NCBI GenBank assembly: GCA_023381645.1
Contig: JAMCRJ010000053.1
Coordinates: 1-64,000 of the forward strand
Origin: Gammaproteobacteria bacterium
GTDB lineage: Bacteria > Pseudomonadota > Gammaproteobacteria > Acidithiobacillales > Acidithiobacillaceae
Direction of reading: 5' to 3'
Length of the DNA stretch: 64,000 nucleotides
The notes beneath the pieces were generated by a model. That model was not told the DNA's origin. It did not search any database and saw only the letters and a program-made list of their open reading frames with translations. The position numbers and the translations under genes were made by a program. Of this stretch, positions 52,832-59,710 are shown in pieces (the first letter of the stretch is position 1; each line of letters starts with the position of its first letter).

Positions 52832-53092
52832 TCAGCCCTCCATGCCGGTGCGCCGCTTGGCGATCCAGGCGGCAAGGTCAGCGACGCGGTAACGGACAAG
52901 GCGGCCAACTTTTATGTAAGGGAGCGCGTAGCGGCCAGTCGTGCGCCAGTTGGTCAGGGTGGAGACTTTGACGCCCAGCACTTCGGCGGTGCGCTTTTCG
53001 TCAATCTGTGTGGGGATGGCTTCGGGCGGATAGCCCAGGGGGCGGCCAATCTCTGCGACAATCGGGGCGACTGATTCGGTGTTCGTCTGCAT
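52832..53092 (-). CDS. AlpA/excisionase-like HTH protein
   Basis: An 86-residue MerR-like winged-helix protein: DEKRTAEVLGVKVSTLTNWR is the helix-turn-helix, LPYIKVGRLVRYRVADLAAWIA the wing and last helix. AlpA-type proteins activate integrase or excision and control element genes. The ATG at 53092 follows GAGGCAAC; the longer frame has no site. It is the first gene of the replication operon. Confidence 0.82.
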   Translation of the reverse strand: MQTNTESVAPIVAEIGRPLGYPPEAIPTQIDEKRTAEVLGVKVSTLTNWRTTGRYALPYIKVGRLVRYRVADLAAWIAKRRTGMEG

Positions 53093-53172
53093 GGGTGTTG
53101 CCTCACATTCAGGGATAATGTGAGGCCATGATGCGGGGATATTTAAGGCAGGTATGCGCGTAAGTCGGTGGT

Positions 53173-53643
53173 TTATGTCACGGCCTGGTCTCCCCATTCG
53201 ACTTCCACTTCGGCCTCCACTGCGGCGCGGTAACGATCCCGCCATCTTTGCAGGGTGCGCCGGTCGGGCGGGTTGTCCAGATATTCGTCAAGGACGTTAT
53301 CAATGGCCTCCTCAGGTGACATGCCTTGCGCCATCCGGGCATGGATAAGTTGGCCGTATTGCAGCCATGCGTCTGGAGGGAATGACGACGGCTTGCCTTG
53401 CTTCTTTTTGATACCCAGAAGCGATGAAAACTTGTCCGGGTCCTCGTCGCTCAGTCTTATAGCCTCTCCAAGCCATTTGGCATAATCGTGGGGCAGAGGC
53501 TTGCCATCGGCCAGTTTTTTCTGAATGATTTTCAGGGATGCCCACGGATTGTTTCCGGGGTCGTCGAAGGCATCACATGCTCCGTCGCTCCCCCCATAGA
53601 GATAAAGCCCTTTCCACCAATCGTCTTTATCAGCATCGGCCAT
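53173..53643 (-). CDS. Hypothetical protein, element
   Basis: A 156-residue soluble protein rich in Asp, Trp and Lys, with a predicted helical C-terminal half (TLQRWRDRYRAAVEAEVEVE) that could bind nucleic acid. No family was recognised. The ATG at 53643 follows GAAGGAG at 8 bases. It lies 80 bases upstream of the AlpA-like gene, on the same strand. Confidence 0.6.
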   Translation of the reverse strand: MADADKDDWWKGLYLYGGSDGACDAFDDPGNNPWASLKIIQKKLADGKPLPHDYAKWLGEAIRLSDEDPDKFSSLLGIKKKQGKPSSFPPDAWLQYGQLIHARMAQGMSPEEAIDNVLDEYLDNPPDRRTLQRWRDRYRAAVEAEVEVEWGDQAVT

Positions 53644-53756
53644 ATCATGCGCTCCTTCTCATGCGCTTCCTTCATTGAATAGGTGCCATGCCCAAGCCGA
53701 TGAAGGTTCCGGCCTTTCGGGAGCTACCCTAGGGCATGGCGGTGAAACTTATGCTG

Positions 53757-54236
53757 CTAATGGTTAGAGCATCCGCCCATGTAACAAGGCAACCCGGCAC
53801 GGATTTTATGGGCGAGTGCTTCTGGCAACTGGCCTGAAGTTTGGTAGACGTCCCCAGCGGGGGTTTTGAAAATCGTAAAATATCCACTTGATGACGACGT
53901 TATCATCCCCTTGCCGGAAGCGGTGAATGTCGCTTCACAAGTAACAGAACCGTTGTTACTATTTATGGTTTCCACTTCAGGAAGGGATTCTGATATATCA
54001 AGGCCTTTGACAAAAGGACCATTGCCGTACCACCGATTATCACCTGTAAGAGCCGTAAGGCCATTTGCAACCAATTTTTTTACCAGAGGCGCTATCGTGC
54101 TACTTGTGGCTTTAGAGAAACACTCGGATGGAGCTACCCTGGGAGGCGCATAGGCGATAGGTTCATAGCCATAGATATAAAGAAACGGCGAAGAAATGAC
54201 CCCGACCAGAATAATGAAGATGTATCCTGCTTTCAT
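53757..54236 (-). CDS. Exported hypothetical protein, element
   Basis: A 159-residue protein with an N-terminal hydrophobic helix (AGYIFIILVGVISSPFLYI) and an extracytoplasmic domain with about four cysteines (SECFS, VTCEAT, LPCYMGGCSN). A Ser/Gly-rich strand region (GKGMITSSSSGYFTIF) suggests a beta-rich fold. Codon use is more AT-rich than neighbours. The ATG at 54236 overlaps the DUF2283 stop, with GAGGG upstream. I recognise no family. Confidence 0.6.
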   Translation of the reverse strand: MKAGYIFIILVGVISSPFLYIYGYEPIAYAPPRVAPSECFSKATSSTIAPLVKKLVANGLTALTGDNRWYGNGPFVKGLDISESLPEVETINSNNGSVTCEATFTASGKGMITSSSSGYFTIFKTPAGDVYQTSGQLPEALAHKIRAGLPCYMGGCSNH

Positions 54237-54436
54237 TGTTTATCCCTCAATTGCAGCGACAGGTGTACGGACCGTGCGCCGGATGCTTTAGCGTCGATTA
54301 TCACGATCTCCACAATGCTTCTGTCATCGGCATAGGCAATATTCAGATTCCAATCTTGCGACACTTCGCGGCTGACCGGCTTATCGGTGAAGTGGAGCAC
54401 CAGAATGTCATCGGTAGCGTCATAGTCGGTTTTCAT
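54233..54436 (-). CDS. DUF2283-family small protein
   Basis: A 67-residue protein with the DUF2283 pattern: YDATDDILVLHFTDKPVSRE, then LNIAYADDRSIVEIVIIDA. The ATG at 54436 overlaps the stop of the DUF2442 gene by 4 bases. DUF2283 and DUF2442 proteins often occur beside small toxin-like genes, but no activity is established here. It is the fifth gene of a tight run starting with the XRE gene. Confidence 0.75.
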   Translation of the reverse strand: MKTDYDATDDILVLHFTDKPVSREVSQDWNLNIAYADDRSIVEIVIIDAKASGARSVHLSLQLRDKQ

Positions 54437-54690
54437 GCCGCGTGCCCTTGCTGATGCTGTAACAGGTCCAGCAGATATTCGGGTGCCAAGTCTGCGCCGT
54501 TTGGCCATGTCACGGTATGGAACAGACTGTGGACCTCTACCCGGCTGAACAGGTCATCATCCCGCAATGCGTCGAATACCGGGCCTGTGAGTTCTCGGGA
54601 CAGGTCCACATCGCCCTCCTGTCCGTTACTGAATCGGACGTGCAGGCGATGGCCGGGGAGGGCTGTTGCTTCGGTGATATGTAGAATCAT
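54433..54690 (-). CDS. DUF2442-family small protein (second copy)
   Basis: An 85-residue protein with LHVRFSNGQEGDVDLSRELTGPVFDALRD and VTWPNGADLAPEYL, the DUF2442 signature (quoted in two parts). The ATG overlaps the preceding DUF2442 stop by 4 bases and its own stop overlaps the DUF2283 start. Two different DUF2442 proteins in a row suggest two stacked modules. Confidence 0.78.
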   Translation of the reverse strand: MILHITEATALPGHRLHVRFSNGQEGDVDLSRELTGPVFDALRDDDLFSRVEVHSLFHTVTWPNGADLAPEYLLDLLQHQQGHAA

Positions 54691-54950
54691 GCCACCCCTC
54701 GCGGTGCGGGTGCGCCTCTCAGCAGTCCCTCGGTGCTCAAGTCCTCATCAATCTCCGGCCAATGGATGCCATAGCCGCCCCCCGCAACTTCCCAGACGGC
54801 GCGGGCCTTGGCGCTGGCATGGGCAAGGCGGGGGTACCATTCAAGGGGGACCGATATGCTGCGCCCATCCATGAGCCGCACGGTTAACGTGTCATCGGCG
54901 ATCTGTACGTCTGCGACGCGCTCATCGGCGCTTGGTGCCAAAATACCCAT
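54687..54950 (-). CDS. DUF2442-family small protein (first copy)
   Basis: An 87-residue protein ending in GIHWPEIDEDLSTEGLLRG, the most conserved DUF2442 segment; the N-terminal LTVRLMDGRSISVPLEWYP is also typical. It overlaps the end of the DUF4160 gene by 29 bases. DUF4160-DUF2442 pairs recur in bacterial genomes and are predicted toxin-antitoxin modules, with DUF2442 the likely antitoxin. Confidence 0.82.
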   Translation of the reverse strand: MGILAPSADERVADVQIADDTLTVRLMDGRSISVPLEWYPRLAHASAKARAVWEVAGGGYGIHWPEIDEDLSTEGLLRGAPAPRGVA

Positions 54951-55167
54951 GCCATGCCTCCAGCAGTTCTATGTGATGTAACTCGATTAACTCCCGTAAC
55001 TCCCGCAATTGGTGTGCGGCATAACCCATATCCCGCGCCAAGGCGACAGGCTCCAGCCAGAACTTAGCCGACTGATTCCCACAGTCGATATGCACATGGG
55101 GTGGCTCGTTCGGCTCATGACTGTAGAAATAAAAGCGGTATGGCCCATGTCTCAGGATCGTCGGCAT
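54922..55167 (-). CDS. DUF4160-family small protein, possible toxin
   Basis: An 81-residue protein beginning MPTILRHGPYRFYFYSHEPN, with EPPHVHIDCG and a conserved helical end (LHHIELLEAWHGYFG), the usual DUF4160 layout. The His-rich PPHVHI core suggests a catalytic or metal role. The ATG at 55167 is preferred; a GTG at 55182 would add five residues. It starts 17 bases after the XRE stop and overlaps the DUF2442 gene. Confidence 0.8.
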   Translation of the reverse strand: MPTILRHGPYRFYFYSHEPNEPPHVHIDCGNQSAKFWLEPVALARDMGYAAHQLRELRELIELHHIELLEAWHGYFGTKRR

Positions 55168-55183
55168 TAGCGGCTTTTCCACC

Positions 55184-55465
55184 TCACTGGCGCGGCTCCA
55201 GCCGTACTACGGCGCGGGTGCCGGTAGCGGCGGCGATACGCGCAATGGTTCGCATGGACGGCGGGGCCTTGCCACTTTCCAGACGGGCAATAGCGGATTG
55301 TGTGGTGCCCATACGTTGCGCTAATTCCGCTTGCGACAGCCCAGCGCGGGTCCGGGCCTCGATCAACTCGCGGGCAAGGCTGAAGTCATCCTCCAGCGCG
55401 TCGTATTCTGCCTTGAACGCGGGGTTTTTCATCCATTGCTCTTTCAGTTCTGATATGAGAGTCAT
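55184..55465 (-). CDS. XRE-family transcriptional regulator (HigA-like)
   Basis: A 93-residue protein with a C-terminal helix-turn-helix (LSQAELAQRMGTTQSAIARLE). The N-terminal YDALEDDFSLARELIEARTRAG linker resembles antitoxins of HigBA type (quoted part FSLARELIEARTRAG). No RelE-like toxin gene precedes it; DUF4160 follows instead. The ATG at 55465 follows GGAGG. It probably represses the operon it starts. Confidence 0.83.
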   Translation of the reverse strand: MTLISELKEQWMKNPAFKAEYDALEDDFSLARELIEARTRAGLSQAELAQRMGTTQSAIARLESGKAPPSMRTIARIAAATGTRAVVRLEPRQ

Positions 55466-55491
55466 TGTAAAACCTCCGTGGCGCGTATCTC

Positions 55492-56715
55492 TCAGATAGC
55501 ACTTTTGCGATGGCCGGGCAATTTCTTCAAAGGCACAACCTCGGCAGTTTTCTTGCGTCCAGCAGCCACCAGAATGGCGTCGGTGCCTTTCTGCCAGGCA
55601 TCGGCAACCGGGTCTTGCGCCAGCCGTGCATAGACGGCGGTGGTCTGTTGCGAGTGGTGCCCTAAGCCTTTCCCGATAACGGCCAGGCTGACACCTGCAT
55701 CAATCTGGAATGACGCAAGGGAACGGCGCAAGTCATGCAAGCGCAAGTCCTCGATACCTGCCCGCTGCAATAGCCGTTGCCAGCCCTTTTTAGGCTCTAC
55801 AAGGTGGCCTGTCTTGCCAGCGCCGGGGAATACCCATCCTTGTGCTCCGCTGGCCTCTGCGCGGGCCTTGAGCACGTCAATGGCGGCATCGGTCAGGGGG
55901 ACGGCGATATTGTCTTTAGCCTTGGCCTTGGAGCCAGGGATAGTCCACGTCCTGCGCTCCAGATTGATCTCCTGCCAGGCCATCGCTTGCACATTGGAGC
56001 GACGCGCTCCGGTCAGCAGCGAGAGCATGACGTAATCGCGCATATCGGGGTTTTCCTCGGCGGCCAATGCTTCAAAGAACCGCGGCATCTCATCGGGGTG
56101 CAGGCGACGATCCCGGCTTTCCTCCCGGTTCATCTTTAGCCCGGCTGCGGGGTTGGCCAGGTTAGGTATGTCCAGCACCTTGATACAGAAGTTGAACATA
56201 GCCCTAACCAATGCCAAGACGCGATTTGCAAGAAACTTCCCAGACTTTACCGAAAGGGTGGAGTGCAGCTTGCGTATCTCGTTACGCTGAATGTCTGATA
56301 GCTTCTTGCGGGCCAGTCCTTGCAGGTGCAAGCGGTAGTTGTCCTGATCTTTGTTCAGGCTCTTTTTACCCTTGGCGCGGCAGTCCTTCACCCTCTCGCT
56401 GAACAGGTCAGAGAATGCCATCTCCGCCTTCCTGATACGCTTCTGCTCGGCGGGGTTGGTTCCTGCGGCAATATCGTTGACGATCTTCGCGGTAGTGTTC
56501 CGGGCCGTCTCAATGGTCACCGTGGTGGCGTCGCCTATGCGTACCCACTCCACTTTGCCCTCCACCTTGCGGACGCAATAGAACGCCTTGGCTCCGGCTG
56601 GTGTAACGCGGATACAGAGTCCCTTCTGTTCCAGGTCATAGACGGTGATCCGTTTGCCGGGGACAGGCTCCAGCGCCGCTATGCGGGCCTTGGTGAACTA
56701 CATCTTTTCGGGCAT
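55492..56715 (-). CDS. int: Tyrosine recombinase (integrase) with in-frame TAG at codon 6
   Basis: A phage-type integrase with an N-terminal arm-binding domain (KRITVYDLEQKGLCIRVTP), a SAM-like core-binding domain, and a catalytic domain with Arg in TGARRSNVQAM, His-x-x-Arg in HDLRRSLASF, and GLGHHSQQTTAVYARL ending in the nucleophilic Tyr. The ATG at 56715 has AAGGAG upstream but reads ATG, four codons, then TAG at 56698-56700. No ATG, GTG or TTG occurs until GTG 56565, which would remove about 50 residues including most of the arm-binding domain. The rest is intact. Inactivation, reinitiation or amber read-through are possible. Confidence 0.85.
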
Positions 56716-56972
56716 GGCGTGCTCCTTGCGACTTTTGGGCCTTTTGATTTTCCATCATTAGGCCGGGTTCGTGTGTAACTATCTATAATCAAACAACTTC
56801 ACGGTTAGCCCGCTGCACTGTTTGGACCCACTGAATCCAGTTAGCTGGGCTAACCCAGTGCTAACCTTTTAGCGGTAAATCGGTCAATGTCGGTAAAGGT
56901 AGTATGTGACTAAGTGATTGATACGTCAAGATACATGGGGGTAGATAAAACGCCATAAATGCCCGGCTTTGA

Positions 56973-57038
56973 GACTGTTAATCACTAGGTCGGCAGTTCG
57001 AGCCTGTCCCGGGGAGCCAAAAGAATCAGGCACTTAGC
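56973..57038 (+). repeat. Right attachment repeat (attR)
   Basis: An exact 66-base copy of 47818-47883, starting in the tRNA-Asn anticodon stem. It is the displaced 3' half of the original tRNA gene, now cut off from the 5' half. Confidence 0.92.
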
Positions 57039-57064
57039 ATGTTTTGCTGGGCGCCTTTAATTTT
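57028..57064 (+). terminator. Original tRNA-Asn terminator, now orphaned
   Basis: AGGCACTTAGCA at 57028-57039 pairs with TGCTGGGCGCCT at 57045-57056 with one mismatch and two G-U pairs, followed by TTAATTTT. It resembles the left terminator in its first arm only, as expected after integration. Confidence 0.6.
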
Positions 57065-57368
57065 ATGGGCCAATCCAGGGCTGATCTGGGTGGTACATCC
57101 TGATTGGACCGGGACATTCCTTTTTCACGCCTGTACGTCGGATTCGATACTATCTGGTCAACAGGCAAGAGCCTGGGTTCTTGACATTACACCAAGCTTC
57201 AATGTTTACCATGGTCTGGTGGTGAGTTATGCGCAGGGTATCAGTGGTTATCCGTGGCTGAGGCTTTACTCCGGCACATGACTGACCTCCTGCGCAATCG
57301 AATGACAGTTCATACGGGCGGTTTCATGAATTTCTTTACACCTAATTTCCAACAGGAGGAGTGAACCC

Positions 57369-57581
57369 ATGAGCGATATCAGACTAAAGATCACCGGCAT
57401 GACCTGCGGACACTGCGCGCAGGCCGTGACCAAGGCGCTGGAAGGCATACCTGGTGTGGAAAAAGCGGACGTTACGCTGGCGCCAGGAGAAGCCGTGGTG
57501 CATGGTCTGGCGGACACCGCCACGCTGATCGCTGTGGTCAGGGAGGAAGGCTATGAGGCGGAAGAGTGCAAAAGGTCATAG
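57369..57581 (+). CDS. HMA-domain copper chaperone-like protein
   Basis: A 70-residue ferredoxin-like metal-binding domain with GMTCGHCAQAV; Cys13 and Cys16 bind Cu(I) or another soft metal. It resembles CopZ or the free N-terminal domain of CopA. The ATG follows CAGGAGGAG. It stands alone directly outside the element; no copper ATPase is in the window. Metal handling suits a metal-leaching acidophile. Confidence 0.88.
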   Translation: MSDIRLKITGMTCGHCAQAVTKALEGIPGVEKADVTLAPGEAVVHGLADTATLIAVVREEGYEAEECKRS

Positions 57582-57785
57582 AGTGGATCGTAGCTGCATA
57601 TGGGCTGGGATAAGCCTGGCGCATCGGAAACAGGCGTATGGCGGATTCGCGACAAAGCAACTATGTGATTTTCCATTATTATAAGAGGGATGGATAGTTT
57701 TCTGTCGCTGACACCGGACAGTTTTACGGCAGAAAATATCACCCAAATTTCGCAGAACTCCTATAAAAACAAGGGTTATTTGGGT

Positions 57786-57801
57786 TGGCATGAATATTGA
57801 T
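57786..57801 (+). promoter_or_regulatory. Weak sigma-54-like sequence
   Basis: TGGCATGAATATTGAT resembles TGGCACG-N4-TTGCW with correct spacing, but the -12 GC reads GA, which usually abolishes recognition. It is listed because two other small exported proteins here have good sigma-54 promoters. Confidence 0.2.
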
Positions 57802-57840
57802 ATTGCAGATTCGCAGTTTCAACCTTGAGGAGTAAGCAAC

Positions 57841-58032
57841 ATGTCCATGAAAACTTCTGCTATTGCTATTGTCGTGATGTCTGCCTTCGCAGTTTCCACC
57901 GCCTTTGCGGCGACGCCAGCCAAGACTCCGGCGAAACACCCAGCCAAAGTGGCCACGCACAAGGCCGTCGCGCATAAGGCCGTAGCGCACAAGGCTCCTG
58001 TGAAAAAAGCCTCAGCCAAGAAAGGTTACTAA
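57841..58032 (+). CDS. Lys/Ala-rich small exported protein
   Basis: A 63-residue protein: signal peptide to about residue 23 (SAFAVSTAFA), then a low-complexity basic tail with repeated TPAK, HKAV and HKAP units ending KKASAKKGY. Composition recalls the Asr acid-shock protein of enterobacteria, though no homology can be claimed. A basic periplasmic protein could buffer or coat at low pH. The ATG at 57841 follows GAGGAG. A terminator follows the gene. Confidence 0.75.
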   Translation: MSMKTSAIAIVVMSAFAVSTAFAATPAKTPAKHPAKVATHKAVAHKAVAHKAPVKKASAKKGY

Positions 58033-58058
58033 GGGGAACTTCCCTAAATTAGTGCAAA

Positions 58059-58080
58059 GGGGCCTTCGGGCTCCTTTTTT
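58059..58080 (+). terminator. Rho-independent terminator
   Basis: GGGGCC (58059-58064), TTCG loop, GGCTCC (58069-58074), then six T. It ends the Lys/Ala-rich gene transcript. Confidence 0.85.
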
Positions 58081-58170
58081 ATTGGGGGGAACGGGTATCA
58101 GACCCCTTCCAGGGGTGCCAATCTGCTCAAATCAGCTATATGATTGGTGCGTAAACAGAAAGGAACCCCC

Positions 58171-58437
58171 ATGTTGCACTGGATTACCGACAGCCGCGCC
58201 GGTTTTGTGGCGTTACTGATGGTCGCCTTCATCGTGGCGATAGGCGTGTACGTGTTACCCGCTCTGATGGCCTGGAGCATGGGTAGCCCGCACCGGATAC
58301 CCATCACCCTGCTGGATCTGTTGCTCGGCTGGACCGTCCTCGGCTGGATTGCCGCGCTGATCTGGGCGGTCATGAGTGGCAATGGCGATAGTTTTGACGA
58401 CGACCGTCCACCCCGCCGGCAGGAGCCCTGGATGTGA
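58171..58437 (+). CDS. Imm-like (superinfection immunity family) small membrane protein
   Basis: An 88-residue protein with two hydrophobic helices (ALLMVAFIVAIGVYVLPALMAW and LLLGWTVLGWIAALIWAVM, quoted in pieces) and a charged tail (DDDRPPRR). The pattern of proline in helix 1 and LLGWT-x-GW-x-AALIWA in helix 2 matches the superinfection immunity family named after T4 Imm. Whether it blocks phage DNA entry here is unknown. The ATG at 58171 follows AAAGGAACC. Confidence 0.72.
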   Translation: MLHWITDSRAGFVALLMVAFIVAIGVYVLPALMAWSMGSPHRIPITLLDLLLGWTVLGWIAALIWAVMSGNGDSFDDDRPPRRQEPWM

Positions 58438-58519
58438 TAGAGTCCAGGTCGGGACGGCGATGCTTGCGGCATGGATGCTCTGCGCACCCATTCCGGAATC
58501 ATCAGCGATAGGAAATGAT

Positions 58520-58606
58520 ATGAACACCGCAGTGACTATGGGCCTTGCCGCAACCGGGCGGATTTTCGGGCGGTTCGGACTATTCCCGATTCGGGCGGAT
58601 GCCTGA
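58520..58606 (+). CDS. Possible 28-codon leader peptide
   Basis: The ATG at 58520 has AGGA 8 bases upstream. The frame encodes MNTAVTMGLAATGRIFGRFG and eight more residues, and its TGA overlaps the first codons of the kinase-like gene (58599). It may couple translation of that gene, whose own start lacks a good binding site. Confidence 0.3.
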   Translation: MNTAVTMGLAATGRIFGRFGLFPIRADA

Positions 58607-59096
58607 TTTGAAAACATCTCCATTGGTCATTTTCACCGTGGGCACCGCGGCCTCTGGTAAAAGCACCTGGGCCCAATCGGTGCAGTCCCGTTATACGGGG
58701 TTGCGTATCGCCATCATCGAAAGAGACGGGATCCGGGTTTCCCTGCACGAAGGGAAGGGCGAGGGAGGGTTTTCCTGGCCGGCGTGGAATCCTGCCCTGG
58801 AAGGTAAGGTCCAGCAGCTTTGGGAACAGCAGGTGCGGGGTGCCATCGGTACGCACGATGTCCTTGTCCTTGCCGATACCCATCTGGATGTCGCGGATCT
58901 GGCAAAAAAAGCACAGTGGTTGCGGGATCAGGGGGTCACGGAGATGTCTGTGCATTACTTCCCGGCCTTGCCGCTGATGGAGCTCATCCGCCGCGATCGG
59001 GGAAGGGGCCACCCGGTGGGTGGCGAAGTGCTCAGGGAGCACATCAAAAAACTGGAGCCTGAAGACCGCTACTGGGAGGCTGTGGAGGGCCTCTAA
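58599..59096 (+). CDS. P-loop kinase-like protein (AAA_33/polynucleotide-kinase-like)
   Basis: A 165-residue protein with a Walker A motif GTAASGKST (15-23), a Walker B-like VLVLADTHL strand and an arginine-rich lid region (ELIRRDRGRGHP). The fold resembles small kinases such as the 5'-kinase domain of T4 polynucleotide kinase. Substrate unknown. The ATG at 58599 has only a weak binding site but lies inside the overlap with a short upstream frame, so coupling is possible. Confidence 0.7.
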   Translation: MPDLKTSPLVIFTVGTAASGKSTWAQSVQSRYTGLRIAIIERDGIRVSLHEGKGEGGFSWPAWNPALEGKVQQLWEQQVRGAIGTHDVLVLADTHLDVADLAKKAQWLRDQGVTEMSVHYFPALPLMELIRRDRGRGHPVGGEVLREHIKKLEPEDRYWEAVEGL

Positions 59097-59516
59097 CTAC
59101 TGCGATTTGGAGGGAACTCTGGTCCAGATGGTGTCCCCGCCTAGCCACGAAAAGCCGATATAACCGTACACCTTGAGCTTGCGGGAATCCAGGGTCGTCA
59201 GTGTGCCGTGATAGTAGGTTTTGCTGTTCGGGTCGTAAATGCGGCCCTGTGCCCATTCTCCCGGACGTCTGGGCACGAAGTCCGCCAGAATTTGCGGCTG
59301 ACCCTTGGCGCGGGCCTGCTGCACAGTGTCCTGCATGTGCTCCACGCTCTGCCCGAAGAGTACACCATTTTTTGCGTAAATGCGGATATAACCATTGCCC
59401 CCCGCAGTTTGCCACAAGCCGGTAATGCTCCCGCGTTCCGCGCCCGCAAAAGCGATACCGCCCCCCCCCAAAAGTAGCCCGGCGAGAACAAGGCAACGAG
59501 CTAAAAGATGTTTCAT
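59097..59516 (-). CDS. DUF2147-family exported protein
   Basis: A 139-residue protein with a signal peptide (CLVLAGLLLGGGGIAFA, about 7-23). The mature part has the DUF2147 lipocalin-like pattern: GLWQTAGGNGYIRIYAKNG, WAQGRIYDPNSKTYYHGTL and LKVYGYIGFSWLGGDTIWTR (last shown whole at 20 residues). It is periplasmic and of unknown function. The ATG at 59516 is chosen over 59552 because the signal peptide starts there. It converges on the kinase-like gene with no gap. Confidence 0.83.
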   Translation of the reverse strand: MKHLLARCLVLAGLLLGGGGIAFAGAERGSITGLWQTAGGNGYIRIYAKNGVLFGQSVEHMQDTVQQARAKGQPQILADFVPRRPGEWAQGRIYDPNSKTYYHGTLTTLDSRKLKVYGYIGFSWLGGDTIWTRVPSKSQ

Positions 59517-59647
59517 TCCTTGACCTTCCCAGCCTTGTATTCCTACATACACATTTTATGTTGCAAAATTTTAACAATATCGGCAACGGCTGGCAACTGC
59601 GGCCGGATGGCGGCGCTACCCCGTATCGGAGCTTGCATTCTGCAGGA

Positions 59648-59667
59648 TACTGTATAAAAATATAGAT
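59648..59667 (+). promoter_or_regulatory. Near-consensus SOS (LexA) box
   Basis: TACTGTATAAAAATATAGAT has CTG at 59650-59652, a 10-base AT-rich centre, and TAG at 59663-59665 where the enterobacterial consensus has CAG. It lies 44 bases upstream of lexA and would give autoregulation of the lexA-imuA-imuB-dnaE2 operon. Confidence 0.55.
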
Positions 59668-59710
59668 GCCCGCCAGAGATGGCGGCTCCGCTGGCCTCAG
59701 GAGATATTGC

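Larger units (their letters stand above)
47818..57038. mobile_element. 9.2-kb satellite-like integrative element in tRNA-Asn
   Basis: Bounded by perfect 66-bp direct repeats. From right to left it carries a tyrosine recombinase, XRE/DUF4160/DUF2442/DUF2442/DUF2283 genes, two unknown proteins, an AlpA-like regulator, a CHC2 primase domain, a DUF3987-like protein with an internal repeat array, two small unknowns, a TolA/TonB-C-like protein and a zinc-ribbon membrane protein. Almost all genes are on the minus strand and many overlap. The set int, AlpA, primase resembles P4-like satellites or small integrative mobilisable elements. No structural, packaging, relaxase or conjugation gene was recognised. 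The integrase has an early TAG, so the element may be fixed. Confidence 0.88.
56716..57368. other. Right end of the element and chromosomal flank
   Basis: No gene is supported. Inside the element, GTTAGC-type heptamers occur at 56803-56810, 56840-56845 (inverted partner at 56849-56856) and 56860-56866; GGGTTAGCC also occurs at 47946-47954 near the left end. The attachment repeat is at 56973-57038 and the original tRNA terminator at 57028-57064. An 80-codon frame at 57039-57281 has no binding site and is rejected. 57282-57368 is the leader of the HMA protein. Confidence 0.5.

Noticed and set aside
47818..57038. Calling the element a prophage
   Set aside because: No terminase, portal, capsid or tail gene was recognised; the content fits a satellite or small integrative element better.
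57039..57281. 80-codon open frame right of attR
   Set aside because: It starts inside the orphaned tRNA terminator hairpin, lacks a ribosome site and resembles no protein.
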